Notes under the pieces: generated by a model
What the model was told of the DNA's origin: nothing
Database searches by the model: none
Seen by the model: the letters and a program-made list of their open reading frames with translations, nothing else
Origin: Streptomyces jumonjinensis
GTDB taxonomy: Bacteria; Actinomycetota; Actinomycetes; Streptomycetales; Streptomycetaceae
Reading direction: 5' to 3'
NCBI RefSeq assembly: GCF_009600885.1
Contig: NZ_VCLA01000141.1
Coordinates: 1-46,187 of the forward strand
Length of the DNA: 46,187 bases
Position numbers and translations under genes: made by a program
In this document: positions 10,280 to 18,970 of the stretch, piece after piece
How the letters are laid out: each line of letters opens with the position of its first letter
Numbering within the stretch: the stretch's first letter is position 1

Positions 10280-11595
10280 GGGATCTCCATGGTGACCATG
10301 GTGGGGCCGCCCGCGGGCGAGCTGACGGCCAGGACGCCGTCGAATGTACCCAGTCTCCGTTCGATTCCGCTCAGACCCGTTCCGGAGCCGGAGCCGGAGT
10401 CGGATGCGGAGCCGTCGCCGGACGCGGAGTCGGACGCGGAGGAGCCGCCGACGGTCGCGCCGCCCCGGCCGTCGTCGGTGACGGCGATCCTCAGCGAGCC
10501 CTCGGCATGGGTGATGTCCACCCAGATCCGCTCGGCCCCCGCGTGCTTGACCGCGTTGGTGAGCGCCTCGCTGACCGCGAAGTACGCCGCCGACTCCACC
10601 GGCGCCCCGGTCCGGCCCGCCAGCTCCACATCGACCTCGGTCCGGACCGGCAGCCGCAGCGCCAGCGCCCGGACCGCGTCCCCGAGCCCCCGCTCGGCCA
10701 GCACCGGCGGATGGATGCCCCGGACCAGATCGCGCAGCTCGGTCAGCGCCTCGGCGGAGGACTCCCGGGCCTTGGCGATGAGCTCCTTCGCCCGCGCCGG
10801 GTCCTTCTCCACCAGCGCCTCGATCGCCCCCAGATTCATGCCCATGGCCACCAGCCGGGCCTGCGCGCCGTCGTGCAGATCGCGCTCGATCCGGCGCAGC
10901 TCGGCCGCCGAGGTGTCCAGCGCGTCATGCCGGGTCTCGGTGAGCCGGCCGATCCGCTCCTCCAGCTCGCCCTCGCGGCCCGGCCGCAGCACCGCGCCCA
11001 CGAGGGCGAAGTGGGTGCGTACGAGCGCGGTGTTCGCCCAGAGCGCGACGGCGATCAGCGCGAGGCCGAGCAGCCCGGCGAGAGTGCCCGTACCCCACCC
11101 CTCGACCGGGACGAACGCGTACCAGTAGGGGCCGTTCTCCGCGTCGGCGAGCGGGATCCAGAGACCGGCGGCGACCAGCAGACCGAAGACGCCGTGGAGG
11201 ATCAGCCCCGGCGCGAGCACCGCGACGACGGCCCCCGCGGTCATGTCCACCAGCAGCCACTGGACATCACGCCGGACGGCGGGGTCCTTCAGCAGCAGCG
11301 AGCAGCGCTCGACCCGGCCGGTGATCCCGCCGCGCGGATCGACCGGGAAGGGCCGGTACGCGGCGGGTATCCGCAGCGCGGCCCACCGGGCGGCCAGCAG
11401 CCGGCGGCGGCCTGCGTGCGCCCGGACCAGCCCCAGCACGGCCGGGGTGGTGAAGACGCCGACGCCGATCGGGATCAGGACGATGGAGACCACCGTCAGC
11501 ACGAAGAGGGTGACCGATCCGATCAGCGCCAGCAGCGCCAGCGCCAGCCCTTGGACGGCGGCTGCCAAGGCTGTACGTACTCTCATCGCGCCCAT
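10264..11595 (-). CDS. Sensor histidine kinase (HisKA_3/NarX type) with a low-complexity insertion in the ATP lid
   Basis: 443 aa. The start ATG at 11595 follows a GAGGGGGAG ribosome site; an ATG nine bases later is an alternative. A first hydrophobic hairpin spans about residues 12-55 and a second membrane block about 118-195, resembling the 'putative sensor' domain of actinobacterial kinases. Dimerisation helix: RRIERDLHDGAQARL, with phospho-acceptor H241. The HATPase_c has SEALTNAVKHA (N box), VTDDGRGGA (G1) and GLSGIERR (G2). Between G1 and G2 lie about 24 residues of almost only Ser, Gly, Asp and Ala (383-406, encoded by 10378-10449), unusual for the lid. It forms an operon with the response regulator and is divergent from the MMPL gene. 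Confidence 0.92.
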   Translation of the reverse strand: MGAMRVRTALAAAVQGLALALLALIGSVTLFVLTVVSIVLIPIGVGVFTTPAVLGLVRAHAGRRRLLAARWAALRIPAAYRPFPVDPRGGITGRVERCSLLLKDPAVRRDVQWLLVDMTAGAVVAVLAPGLILHGVFGLLVAAGLWIPLADAENGPYWYAFVPVEGWGTGTLAGLLGLALIAVALWANTALVRTHFALVGAVLRPGREGELEERIGRLTETRHDALDTSAAELRRIERDLHDGAQARLVAMGMNLGAIEALVEKDPARAKELIAKARESSAEALTELRDLVRGIHPPVLAERGLGDAVRALALRLPVRTEVDVELAGRTGAPVESAAYFAVSEALTNAVKHAGAERIWVDITHAEGSLRIAVTDDGRGGATVGGSSASDSASGDGSASDSGSGSGTGLSGIERRLGTFDGVLAVSSPAGGPTMVTMEIPCELF

Positions 11596-11856
11596 CGGGC
11601 TCCCCCTCGTCGGTGTCTCTTCCCCGCCCGCCCCGACTCTGCCGGTACGGGCTCTGACCCCAGTCTGTCCCGAGCGCCGCGCGGCGGCACTGGGCCCTGC
11701 CACCGGACCGGGGGTGTATCCAGCACCACCCCCTTGACCTCGCCTTATGGCTCCGGGAGAGGGGGGCTCGACGGCTGGGGGACGAGCGCGCCGGTTTCTA
11801 CCGTCGTACTCGACCTGTCCGGTGTTCACCGGCCTGACCCTGGGGGCTAGACAATC

Positions 11857-14067
11857 ATGAGGCGCAATCTCGCGGCGCGTATCGGTGTGTGGAGCGCACA
11901 CCACCGGAAGACGGCGGTGATCGGCTGGCTGATGTTCGTCGTGCTGACCGCGGGCATCGGCGGTGCGGTGGGCAGGGTCGAGATGTCCGCGTCCGAACAG
12001 GGCGCGGGCGCGTCCGCGAAGGCGCAGAAGATCCTCGACGACGCCGGTCTCGACCGGCCCGCCGGTGAGCTCGTCCTGGTCGCCGCCGAGCGCGCCGGGG
12101 GCTGGAAGACGGCCGCGGCGGAGCTCACCGAGGCGATCGGGAGGACCGGCGAGGCCGCGAAGGTGCGTCCGCCGCTCGTCTCGGAGAGCGGCCGTGAGGC
12201 GCTGATCCGCTTCGAGATCGAGGGCGACCCGGAGACGGCCGCCGACCGGGTCGGGCCGGTGCTCGACGCCGTACGGTCGGCGGGCGCGGGCCACGACGGC
12301 GTCGAGGTGCACCAGTTCGGCGACGCCAGCGCGGAGAAGTGGCTCGACGACCTGCTCGCCGACGACTTCGTGAAGGCCGAGTTCACCGCCGTGCCGCTGG
12401 CGCTGGGCATTCTGCTGGTCGCCTTCGGCGCGGTCGTCGCCGCCCTGCTGCCGGTCGCGCTCGCGCTCACCGCCTGCCTCGCGGCCTTCGGACTGCTCTC
12501 GATCGCCAGCCATCAGCTCCCGCTGTTCTCGACCACGTACTCGGTGATGTTCCTGATGGGGCTGGCCGTGGGCGTCGACTACTGCCTGTTCTATCTGCGC
12601 CGTGAGCGCGATGAGCGGGCCGCCGGGCGGGACGCGGAGACCGCGCTGCGGATCGCCGCCGCGACCAGCGGGCGGGCCGTGCTGGTCTCCGGGGTCACGG
12701 TGATGGTCGCCATGGCCGGGATGTTCCTCTCCGGGCTGATGCTCTTCGAGGGCTTCGCCCTCGCCACCATCCTCGTCGTCTTCATCGCGATGCTCGGCTC
12801 GGTGACCGTGCTGCCGGCGCTGCTCGCCTGGCTCGGCGACCGCACCGGCGCGGGACGCGTCCCCTTCCTCAGCCGCCGGGGCAAGCGCGGCGCACAGCAG
12901 AGCGGGGCGGTCGCGGCTTCGGTGCTGCGGCCCGTGCTGGCCCGGCCGAAGCTGTTCGCGGCGGTCGGGGCGGCGGTCCTGCTGGCGCTGGCCGCGCCCG
13001 CCGTGGGCATGAAGACCGAACAGCTCGGCTGGGAGAAGCAGTTCGGCTCGGACTCCGGGCTCGCCATCGCCCACCAGAGGATCGCGGAGGCGTTCCCGGT
13101 CGGTCCCGAGCCCGCGCTGGTGGTCGTCGCGGCCGATGACATCACCGCCGGGCCGGTACGGGAGGCGCTGGCCCGCTTCGACCGGGTCACCGTCCACCGG
13201 GCCGAGTCCATCGCCGAGATCGAGGTCCCGCTCGCCGGGAACGGCGCCGACGACCGCTCCCGGGACGCGCTGGCGAAGCTGCGGGAGGAGACCGTGCCCG
13301 CCGCGTTCGAGGGCACGGGGGCGCGGGCGTATGTCACCGGGACGCTCGCCGAGTCCGTCGACTTCAGCGAGCAGCTGCGGCGCGGGATCGCACCGGTCTT
13401 CGCCTTCATCGCCGGTGTGACCTTTCTGCTGATGCTGTTCTGCTTCCGGTCGTATGTCGTCGCCGTGACCTCGATCGTGCTCAATCTGCTCTCGGTGGGC
13501 GCCGCCTACGGCGTGATGACCGCCGTCTTCCAGCACGGCTGGGGCGCCGGGCTGCTCGGCACGGAGGCGGTGGGCGCGGTCCAGAGCTGGATACCGCTGT
13601 TCGTCCTGGTGGTGCTCTTCGGACTCTCGATGGACTACCACGTCTTCGTGGTCTCCCGGATCCGCGAGGCGTACGACCGGGGGGTGGGGACGCGGGCCGC
13701 GATCAGCGAGGGCGTCCGGGCCACCGCGGGCGCGGTGACGGGCGCGGCGGCGATCATGGTGGCGGTGTTCGCGGTCTTCGGCACCCTCTCCATGCAGGAC
13801 ATGAAGCAGATGGGCGTGGGCCTGGCGGTGGCGGTGCTGCTGGACGCGACGGTGGTGCGGATGGTGCTGCTGCCGTCGGTGATGGCGCTGCTGGGCGAGC
13901 GCAACTGGCGTACGCCGAGGCTGCTGCGACGGCTGCCGGAGGTGTCGCACGGCGAGGCGGAGCCTTCCTGCGCGGCGTCGTCAGGCCCGGCGTCCGCCGG
14001 CGCGGCGTCCTCCGGTCCGGAGCACGGTGACCCGGCGGGCCGGGGAGCGCCGGTGAGGGTGCGGTGA
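11857..14067 (+). CDS. MMPL/RND-family membrane exporter
   Basis: 736 aa. Two similar halves each have one leading transmembrane helix, an extracytoplasmic loop and a bundle of five helices. The first half includes FSTTYSVMFLMGLAVGVDYC and the second FVLVVLFGLSMDYHVFVVSR; the Asp residues in GVDY and SMDY are the proton-relay positions typical of MMPL proteins. The C-terminal tail is rich in Ala, Ser, Gly and Pro. Family knowledge: proton-driven export of lipids or hydrophobic compounds. It is divergent from the two-component system across about 260 bp, an arrangement common for regulated stress or drug exporters. The substrate cannot be deduced. Confidence 0.93.
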   Translation: MRRNLAARIGVWSAHHRKTAVIGWLMFVVLTAGIGGAVGRVEMSASEQGAGASAKAQKILDDAGLDRPAGELVLVAAERAGGWKTAAAELTEAIGRTGEAAKVRPPLVSESGREALIRFEIEGDPETAADRVGPVLDAVRSAGAGHDGVEVHQFGDASAEKWLDDLLADDFVKAEFTAVPLALGILLVAFGAVVAALLPVALALTACLAAFGLLSIASHQLPLFSTTYSVMFLMGLAVGVDYCLFYLRRERDERAAGRDAETALRIAAATSGRAVLVSGVTVMVAMAGMFLSGLMLFEGFALATILVVFIAMLGSVTVLPALLAWLGDRTGAGRVPFLSRRGKRGAQQSGAVAASVLRPVLARPKLFAAVGAAVLLALAAPAVGMKTEQLGWEKQFGSDSGLAIAHQRIAEAFPVGPEPALVVVAADDITAGPVREALARFDRVTVHRAESIAEIEVPLAGNGADDRSRDALAKLREETVPAAFEGTGARAYVTGTLAESVDFSEQLRRGIAPVFAFIAGVTFLLMLFCFRSYVVAVTSIVLNLLSVGAAYGVMTAVFQHGWGAGLLGTEAVGAVQSWIPLFVLVVLFGLSMDYHVFVVSRIREAYDRGVGTRAAISEGVRATAGAVTGAAAIMVAVFAVFGTLSMQDMKQMGVGLAVAVLLDATVVRMVLLPSVMALLGERNWRTPRLLRRLPEVSHGEAEPSCAASSGPASAGAASSGPEHGDPAGRGAPVRVR

Positions 14068-14073
14068 TACGGG

Positions 14074-14111
14074 ACCGGGGCCCCGCGCCAGGGATGGCGC
14101 GGGGCCCCGGT
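14074..14111. terminator. Terminator after the MMPL gene
   Basis: Perfect 16-bp stem (accggggccccgcgcc) with a 6-nt loop agggat, starting 7 bp after the stop codon. A short gggccgca repeat follows at about 14130-14160. Confidence 0.75.
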
Positions 14112-14220
14112 GCGGTCCGGCTCGCCCGGTCCGCCGCAGGGCCGCAGGGCCGCAGGGCTGTGCGGCGGACCGGGCTCCGGCGCGTGGTTCCGCGTACGGC
14201 TTTCCGGCGGTCCGGCTGCC

Positions 14221-15219
14221 TCAGAGCCCGAGGACCTTCGCCTCCAGCTCCGGGGCCAGACCCACGCGCGACACCCGGCCGGGGCGCTCGGGCGGGACGC
14301 CGCCGATCGAGCGGAGCCAGCTCCAGGTGTCGGCGACGGTCTCGGCCACCGGGCGGCAGCGCAGCCCCGCGCCGAGGGCCTTGGCCACGCTGACCCCGTA
14401 GACCGAGTTGTGCAGCTCGGCGGCCTCGGTCCGGGGCACCCAGACCGGCAGCTGCGTCCAGGGCTCTATCCCGGCGGACAGGATCTCCCCGGGCGGCGTC
14501 CAGCGCAGCTCGGCGGTGGAGCCGGTGACCCGCACACAGGCCGTCAGCAGCTCCTCCATCGTGGTGTGGCCCGGCTCGCTCACCAGGTTGTACGGGCCGT
14601 CGAGTCCGGCCTCGGCCGCCGAGAGGGTCCACTCGGCGAGATCGCGGATGTCGATGTACTGAAGGGGGTTGTCCCGGGGTCCTGGCGCGAGCACCGGGCC
14701 GCCCCGCTCGATCCGCCGCAGCCACCAGGGCAGACGGTCGATGTTCTCCCAGGGCCCGAGCAGCAGCCCGGCGCGGACCAGCAGCGACCGGTCCGCGCCG
14801 AACGCGTCGAGGACGGCGAGCTCCCCGCCGCGCTTGGCCTCGGCGTACGGGACGTCACCGGCGTCGGGGGAGGCGTCGACCACCGGGGCGGTCTCGTCGA
14901 ACCCGACGGCGGGCGGCCACGCGTACACCGAGCAGCTCGACACATAGACATAGCGGTCGGCGCGGTCGGCCAGCAGCCGTGCCGAGTCCCGTACGACCCG
15001 GGGCGCGGCTGCCCAGGTGTCGACCACCGCGTCCCAGCGGCCGTCCCGGAGCGCGTCGAGCCCACCGGGTCGGGTGCGGTCGCCGAGCAGCGCGGTGACG
15101 CCCTCCGGGGCCTTGTGCCGCCCCCGGTTGAAGACGGTGACATCCCATCCCCGCCCGACGGCCGCTTCGGCGACGGCCCGCCCGGCGAACTCGGTGCCGC
15201 CCAGAATCAGAAGTCTCAT
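14221..15219 (-). CDS. NAD(P)-dependent epimerase/reductase-like protein (extended SDR)
   Basis: 332 aa. The N-terminal Rossmann motif is GGTEFAG in MRLLILGGTEFAG. A catalytic-type YAEAK follows the SSCSVYAWPP serine region, as in atypical extended SDRs related to isoflavone reductase and UDP-glucose 4-epimerase. The C-terminal half has QYIDIRDLAEW, a typical NAD-epimerase substrate-domain segment. The start ATG at 15219 begins exactly at MRLLILGG; the ribosome site is weak (GAG). The gene stands alone, convergent with MMPL. The substrate is unknown. Confidence 0.88.
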   Translation of the reverse strand: MRLLILGGTEFAGRAVAEAAVGRGWDVTVFNRGRHKAPEGVTALLGDRTRPGGLDALRDGRWDAVVDTWAAAPRVVRDSARLLADRADRYVYVSSCSVYAWPPAVGFDETAPVVDASPDAGDVPYAEAKRGGELAVLDAFGADRSLLVRAGLLLGPWENIDRLPWWLRRIERGGPVLAPGPRDNPLQYIDIRDLAEWTLSAAEAGLDGPYNLVSEPGHTTMEELLTACVRVTGSTAELRWTPPGEILSAGIEPWTQLPVWVPRTEAAELHNSVYGVSVAKALGAGLRCRPVAETVADTWSWLRSIGGVPPERPGRVSRVGLAPELEAKVLGL

Positions 15220-15309
15220 GAGGCGACTCTGCCCCGTCGCGCCAAGCGCTGACCAGCGTTTCCGCTGCGGGAGGAAGCACGGACCACCGGCCCCGGCCGG
15301 AGGTCTGCC

Positions 15310-15512
15310 CGTGCTCTGTACCCCGAGTCGGCGTGCAGTGGGGTCCTGATTGTTCCGGACGCCACCGGATTGAACCTGATCCCGTCGGCCGTGAGTTCGG
15401 CGGCCCGGCTGGTGGTGAGCGCGTGGGCGCCTGCCTTGCCGGCCGCCGGGGCGGAGGCGGGGAATCCGGCGAGCGCGTGATCCACCAGCACCGTGCCGAT
15501 GCTCACGACGCT
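15310..15512 (-). pseudogene. Remnant of a short-chain dehydrogenase/reductase
   Basis: In one minus-strand frame this reads VVSIGTVLVDHALAGFPAS, then AAGKAGAHALTTSRAAEL, TADGIRFNPVASGTIRTPLH. That is the order of the SDR central core: the VxxxGS strand, the helix bearing the catalytic Lys (here AAGK), and the N-P-V-x-x-G-x-I-x-T-P loop. The N-terminal cofactor-binding half is absent and replaced by C-rich repeats; no start codon with a ribosome site exists. The normal G in APG is changed to S and the catalytic Tyr is not seen. This is best read as a truncated, decaying gene. A full intact copy is not present in this window at this location. Confidence 0.7.
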
Positions 15513-15602
15513 GCCCCCGCGCCCCTGCACCCGCTGGGCCCCTGCACACGCTGCACCCGCTGGGCCCCTGTACCCCTGCGCCCCCGCGCCCCTGCACCCG
15601 CC

Positions 15603-15658
15603 GGGCCCTGCCCGGCATCCCGCTCCCGCTGGGCCCTGCCCGGCATCCCGCTCCCGCC
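15603..15658. repeat. 28-bp tandem duplication in C-rich repeat tract
   Basis: Two copies of a 28-bp unit (beginning gggccctgcccggcatcccg) at 15603-15630 and 15631-15658 differ only at the last base. Related shorter repeats lie just left, at about 15525-15600. Confidence 0.85.
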
Positions 15659-15729
15659 GGCCCCTGGGAGATTCCCCACACACGCCCCCCTCCCGCCCCG
15701 GCCGTGCGGGATGGCAGCATGTGCGCACC

Positions 15730-16383
15730 ATGACTGATGCCCGGTCGCCGCTCCGCGCTCTGCGTGCCGCGCTTTTCGCGGCGATATGCATATCGCTAGC
15801 TGCTATGGGGCATTCCTTCACATCTGGTCATGACATCCCCCTGGATCTTCTGCTCCCCGCCTTCCCGCCCATCACGGCCCTCGCCTGGCTGGCGGGCTCC
15901 CGCCGCCGTGGCGCGCTCACCATCGGGCTCGGACTGCTCGCCGCGCAGGGCGGGCTCCATCTCCACTTCGCCCAGGCCCAACTCCACGGCCCCGCCCCCG
16001 TCTCCGCATCCGCCCCCGTACCTCTCCACGGCGCCGCCCCACCCGCCGCCCACGCGCTGGCCGCCGACGCGCCCCTCCTCGGCCCGTCGCCCGTCGCCAT
16101 GGTCGCCGCCCATCTCCTCGCCGCCGCCTTCTGCGCCGTCTGGCTCTCCCACGGCGAGACAGCCTTCCTCAAGCTCGTCCGCGCCGTCGGCGCCCTCGCC
16201 TTCACCCCGCTGCGCCCGCCGCTCACCGCGGCGCCGCTGCCCGGGGCCCCGAAGCCCGCCGGACACCGGCGGCGGGCGGCCCGTCCGCGCCGCCAGACCC
16301 TGCTGCTCGGCCACACCCTGATCCGCCGTGGTCCGCCGGTGCTCCCCGCACCCCGCGCCACGGCCCCCGGAGCCACTGTCTGA
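15730..16383 (+). CDS. Small His-rich integral membrane protein paired with the PepSY gene
   Basis: 217 aa. The ATG at 15730 follows a poor ribosome site and may be close to the transcript start. Four hydrophobic helices can be seen, at about residues 8-28, 36-54, 60-80 and 115-137. The third carries GGLHLHFAQAQLHG, followed by a loop rich in Ala, Pro and His. The tail is strongly basic (HRRRAARPRRQ). I do not recognise a named family. The PepSY gene begins 47 bp later on the same strand, so the two probably form an operon. The His residues inside and next to membrane segments would fit a metal-related role (inference). Confidence 0.8.
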   Translation: MTDARSPLRALRAALFAAICISLAAMGHSFTSGHDIPLDLLLPAFPPITALAWLAGSRRRGALTIGLGLLAAQGGLHLHFAQAQLHGPAPVSASAPVPLHGAAPPAAHALAADAPLLGPSPVAMVAAHLLAAAFCAVWLSHGETAFLKLVRAVGALAFTPLRPPLTAAPLPGAPKPAGHRRRAARPRRQTLLLGHTLIRRGPPVLPAPRATAPGATV

Positions 16384-16429
16384 CCTGGGGCCGGTTTCCC
16401 CTTGTCGACCTCGACTCCACAGGACCATC

Positions 16430-17857
16430 ATGGCCATCGAAGCCCCCGTCGAGGGCAGCACCGAGACCGAGCGGGAGGCCCCGTCGGGCTCCTCCTCGGG
16501 CTGGAGCGCCCTGCGGCCCCTCGCCCTCCGCATCCACTTCTACGCCGGCCTGCTGGTCGGCCCGCTGCTGCTGATCGCCGCTGTCAGCGGACTGCTGTAC
16601 GCCCTCTCCTTCCAGGCCGAGAAGATCGTCTACCGGCAGGAGCTGACCGTCCCGGCGGGCGAGGGGGCCCTGCCCCTCTCCGCCCAGGTCGAAGCCGCCC
16701 GGGAAGCCCGGCCGGACGGCACGGTGACCGCCGTCTGGCCCGCGGCCGAGGACGACGCCACCACCCGGGTGCTGATGAGCGCGCCGGGCATCGAGGAGGG
16801 CAAGTCCCTCGCCGTCTTCGTCGACCCGTACACCGCCGGGATACGCGGCGAACTGACCTCCTACGGCAGCTCCGGCGCCCTTCCGCTGCGCACCTGGGTG
16901 GACGAGCTCCACCGGGATCTGCGGCTGGGCGAGTTCGGCCGCCACTACAGCGAACTGGCCGCGTCCTGGCTCTGGGCCGTCGCACTCGGCGGTCTGCTGC
17001 TCTGGCTCGGCCGCAGACGCACCGCCAAGCGCGAGCTGTTCCGGCCCGAACGCGGCGCCAAGGGCCGGCGCAAGGTCCTCGGCCTGCACGGCTCCGTCGG
17101 CCTGTGGGCCGTGACCGGTCTGGTGCTGCTCTCCGCGACCGGACTGACCTGGTCCCGTTACGCCGGTGAGAACATCGGCGCGATCCAGGACCAGCTCGGC
17201 GGCGCGACCCCGGCGGTCTCCGCGGCGATCGACGCGGGCTCCGGCGGGGGCGGCGAGCACGAGGGCCACCACGGCGGCGGCTCGGGCTCCGCGCACCAGG
17301 GCGCCGACATCGGGCTCGACCAGGCGCTTGAGTCCGCCCGCGGCGCCGGGATCGACTCCGGCGAGCTGGCGATCAGCCTGCCCGCCGAGGGCACCGGCTA
17401 TGTCATCAAGGAGCGGGACACCGTCTTCCCGGTCCAGCTCGACTCGGTCGCCGTCGACCCGGGCGACGGCGCGGTGATCGATGAGCTCCGGTTCGCCGAT
17501 TACCCGGTGCTCGCCAAGCTCACCCGCTACGGCATCGACGCGCACACGGGCGTGTTCCTGGGCCTGCCCAACCAGCTCGCGCTGGCCGCGCTCGCCCTCG
17601 CGCTCATCCTGCTGATCGTCTGGGGCTACCGGATGTGGTGGCTGCGCGGCTCCGTCCGGGGACAGGGGTTCGGCGGCCGTCCGATACCCCGGGGAGCCTG
17701 GCGCCGGGTCCCGGTGAGCGCGCTGCTTCCGCTGATCGCGGTCACGGCGGCCGTGGGCTGGTTCATCCCGCTGCTCGGGATCAGCCTGCTGGCGTTCCTG
17801 GCGCTCGATCTGGCGCTGGGAGCGGTGGCGAGACTCCGTACGCGTACGCGTACGTAG
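16430..17857 (+). CDS. PepSY-associated transmembrane protein with a His-rich loop
   Basis: 475 aa. The ATG at 16430 has AGGA nearby. The layout is that of PepSY_TM proteins: a first helix preceded by RIHFYAGLLVGPLLLIAAVS, an outer PepSY segment with FVDPYTAGI and LHRDLRLGEFGRHYSELAAS, two helices (WLWAVALGGLLLWLG; HGSVGLWAVTGLVLLSATG), a second PepSY repeat, and three C-terminal helices. Between the PepSY repeats sits HEGHHGGGSGSAHQG, a likely metal-binding loop. Conserved His residues next to the helices match those in related iron- or copper-linked reductases. Its role may be electron transfer or metal handling at the membrane (family inference). The gene ends in a (cgtacg)n run encoding RTRTRT. 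Confidence 0.87.
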   Translation: MAIEAPVEGSTETEREAPSGSSSGWSALRPLALRIHFYAGLLVGPLLLIAAVSGLLYALSFQAEKIVYRQELTVPAGEGALPLSAQVEAAREARPDGTVTAVWPAAEDDATTRVLMSAPGIEEGKSLAVFVDPYTAGIRGELTSYGSSGALPLRTWVDELHRDLRLGEFGRHYSELAASWLWAVALGGLLLWLGRRRTAKRELFRPERGAKGRRKVLGLHGSVGLWAVTGLVLLSATGLTWSRYAGENIGAIQDQLGGATPAVSAAIDAGSGGGGEHEGHHGGGSGSAHQGADIGLDQALESARGAGIDSGELAISLPAEGTGYVIKERDTVFPVQLDSVAVDPGDGAVIDELRFADYPVLAKLTRYGIDAHTGVFLGLPNQLALAALALALILLIVWGYRMWWLRGSVRGQGFGGRPIPRGAWRRVPVSALLPLIAVTAAVGWFIPLLGISLLAFLALDLALGAVARLRTRTRT

Positions 17858-17912
17858 GTCGTATCGTCGAAGTCCCGTCCGTCCGGCGGGCGGGACTCCG
17901 TACGCGCGCCGG

Positions 17913-17944
17913 GACGACGGGCGGGCCCGGGCCCGCCCGTCGTC
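17913..17944. terminator. Bidirectional terminator between PepSY and winged-helix genes
   Basis: Perfect 32-bp palindrome, arm gacgacgggcgggccc (16 bp), between two convergent genes (stops at 17857 and 17954). Confidence 0.75.
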
Positions 17945-17953
17945 AGCGGTGCC

Positions 17954-18538
17954 TCACGGCGTGTACTTGTAGCCGACCCGCCGCACGGTCTGGATCGTGT
18001 GGCGGTGCTCGGCGCCCAGCTTGCGGCGGAGCCGGGCGACATGGACGTCCACGGTCCGTCCGTCGCCCACATGGCCATAGCCCCACACCGTCGTCACCAG
18101 CTGGTCGCGGGTGTGCACCCGGTGCGGATGCGTCACCAGATGCGTCAGCAGCTCGAATTCGAGATAGGTCAGATCGAGGGCTCGCCCGTTCACCACCGCG
18201 ATCCGCTCGGCCTGGTCGATCCGCACCGGACCCGTCCCGCCGACGGCGGCCGGTGGGTGCTGATCGGCCGGCACCAGGACGAGATAGCCGACCATCGGGG
18301 GCCGGCCGGGCAGGCTGGGCACGGTGTGCTGGGGCGCGGGCAGCCAGGTGGCCCCCGGCGGCAGCAGCTCCGCCACCTGAGCCAGCCGCACCGGCGGTAC
18401 GACCTCGTCACGTTCGACGGCCCGGAGGCGGCGGGCGGTGCTCACCCCCGCGGCGGGGCGTGCGGCGGCGGAGCCGCCCGGAACGGCGGAGACGGCGGAG
18501 ACGGTGGAGACGGCGGAGAAGGGAAGGGAGTTCGCCAT
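17954..18538 (-). CDS. Stand-alone OmpR/PhoB-type winged-helix regulator, GlnRII candidate
   Basis: 194 aa. The C-terminal 95 residues form a trans_reg_C winged helix: LDLTYLEFELLTHLVTHPHR, then TRDQLVTTVWGYGHVGDG, RTVDVHVARLRRKLG and VRRVGYKYTP. No receiver domain is present; the N-terminal part has VGYLVLVPADQ and no phosphorylatable Asp pattern. The ATG at 18538 follows AGAGAG. The N-terminus FSAVSTVSAVSAV is encoded by 9-bp tandem repeats. The gene is the next one downstream of glnII on the same strand. In S. coelicolor a GlnR-like protein called GlnRII is encoded a few genes from glnII, and this protein is a positional candidate for it (memory, not alignment). A generic winged-helix protein of another function is possible. 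Confidence 0.85.
   Translation of the reverse strand: MANSLPFSAVSTVSAVSAVPGGSAAARPAAGVSTARRLRAVERDEVVPPVRLAQVAELLPPGATWLPAPQHTVPSLPGRPPMVGYLVLVPADQHPPAAVGGTGPVRIDQAERIAVVNGRALDLTYLEFELLTHLVTHPHRVHTRDQLVTTVWGYGHVGDGRTVDVHVARLRRKLGAEHRHTIQTVRRVGYKYTP
18482..18517. repeat. Four 9-bp tandem units in the winged-helix gene
   Basis: Units of gacggcgga with minor changes (one unit gacggtgga) run in frame and encode a Ser-Ala-Val-type repeat at the N-terminus of the regulator. Such in-frame repeats can change copy number without breaking the gene. Confidence 0.75.
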
Positions 18539-18970
18539 GAGAGGTCAGCTCTCTTTCGCGCGGAGGAGTCGTCGAGTCGGGTGGGACGGACGTACGTCGT
18601 GCGCGCTGGGCCGAAGGCCGGAGGAGCGGCGTTAGAGGGCCTGCGCGTTCACCGCGCGGCAACACTCCCGGTCGAAGTCATGGTCCTGCCGGGACGGCCA
18701 GAACGGCTCAAGGTCGCAGCGACCTGTCGCGGTGTGTTCGAAGCTGGCCATGGCCTCATTGAATCAGAAGAACCCGGCCCGAAGGAGGGTCCCTCTCACG
18801 GATCGAGACGCCGATCTCGTCACACCCGGCTTCCTCACGGACACGGACAGCCCCCATCTCCCCGTCCGGTACCGCTGGTTCACTCCCGAATTCCCCGGCG
18901 CCCCTGACGACGACGCCGGGGGCGCCCGCCGCTGTGGCGGACGCCCCCGGCGAGGGGACGGCAGGGGGGA
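18539..18970. other. 432-bp gap between glnII and the winged-helix gene
   Basis: Both flanking genes are on the minus strand. The right edge carries the glnII terminator (18914-18952), so the regulator has its own promoter somewhere in 18560-18800, where the least GC-rich patch is around 18750-18775. I see no convincing promoter or gene here; short ORFs in this gap have no ribosome sites. Confidence 0.5.
18914..18952 (-). terminator. glnII terminator
   Basis: Perfect 11-bp outer stem (cgccgggggcg / cgcccccggcg), one mismatch, then a further ccgcc/ggcgg pairing; about 18 bp after the glnII stop. Confidence 0.75.

Larger units (their letters stand above)
15220..15729. other. 510-bp gap holding a decayed SDR fragment and low-complexity repeats
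   Basis: It contains the SDR remnant at about 15310-15512 and, to its right, C-rich direct repeats (about 15515-15660) built from variants of ctgcacccgctgggccc and a 28-bp tandem pair. The promoter of the membrane protein gene at 15730 must lie in the last 60 bp or so. Confidence 0.6.

Noticed and set aside
10264..13950. 1228-aa minus-strand frame containing the kinase
   Set aside because: The part before 11595 is antisense to the MMPL gene and has no domain; the kinase begins at 11595.
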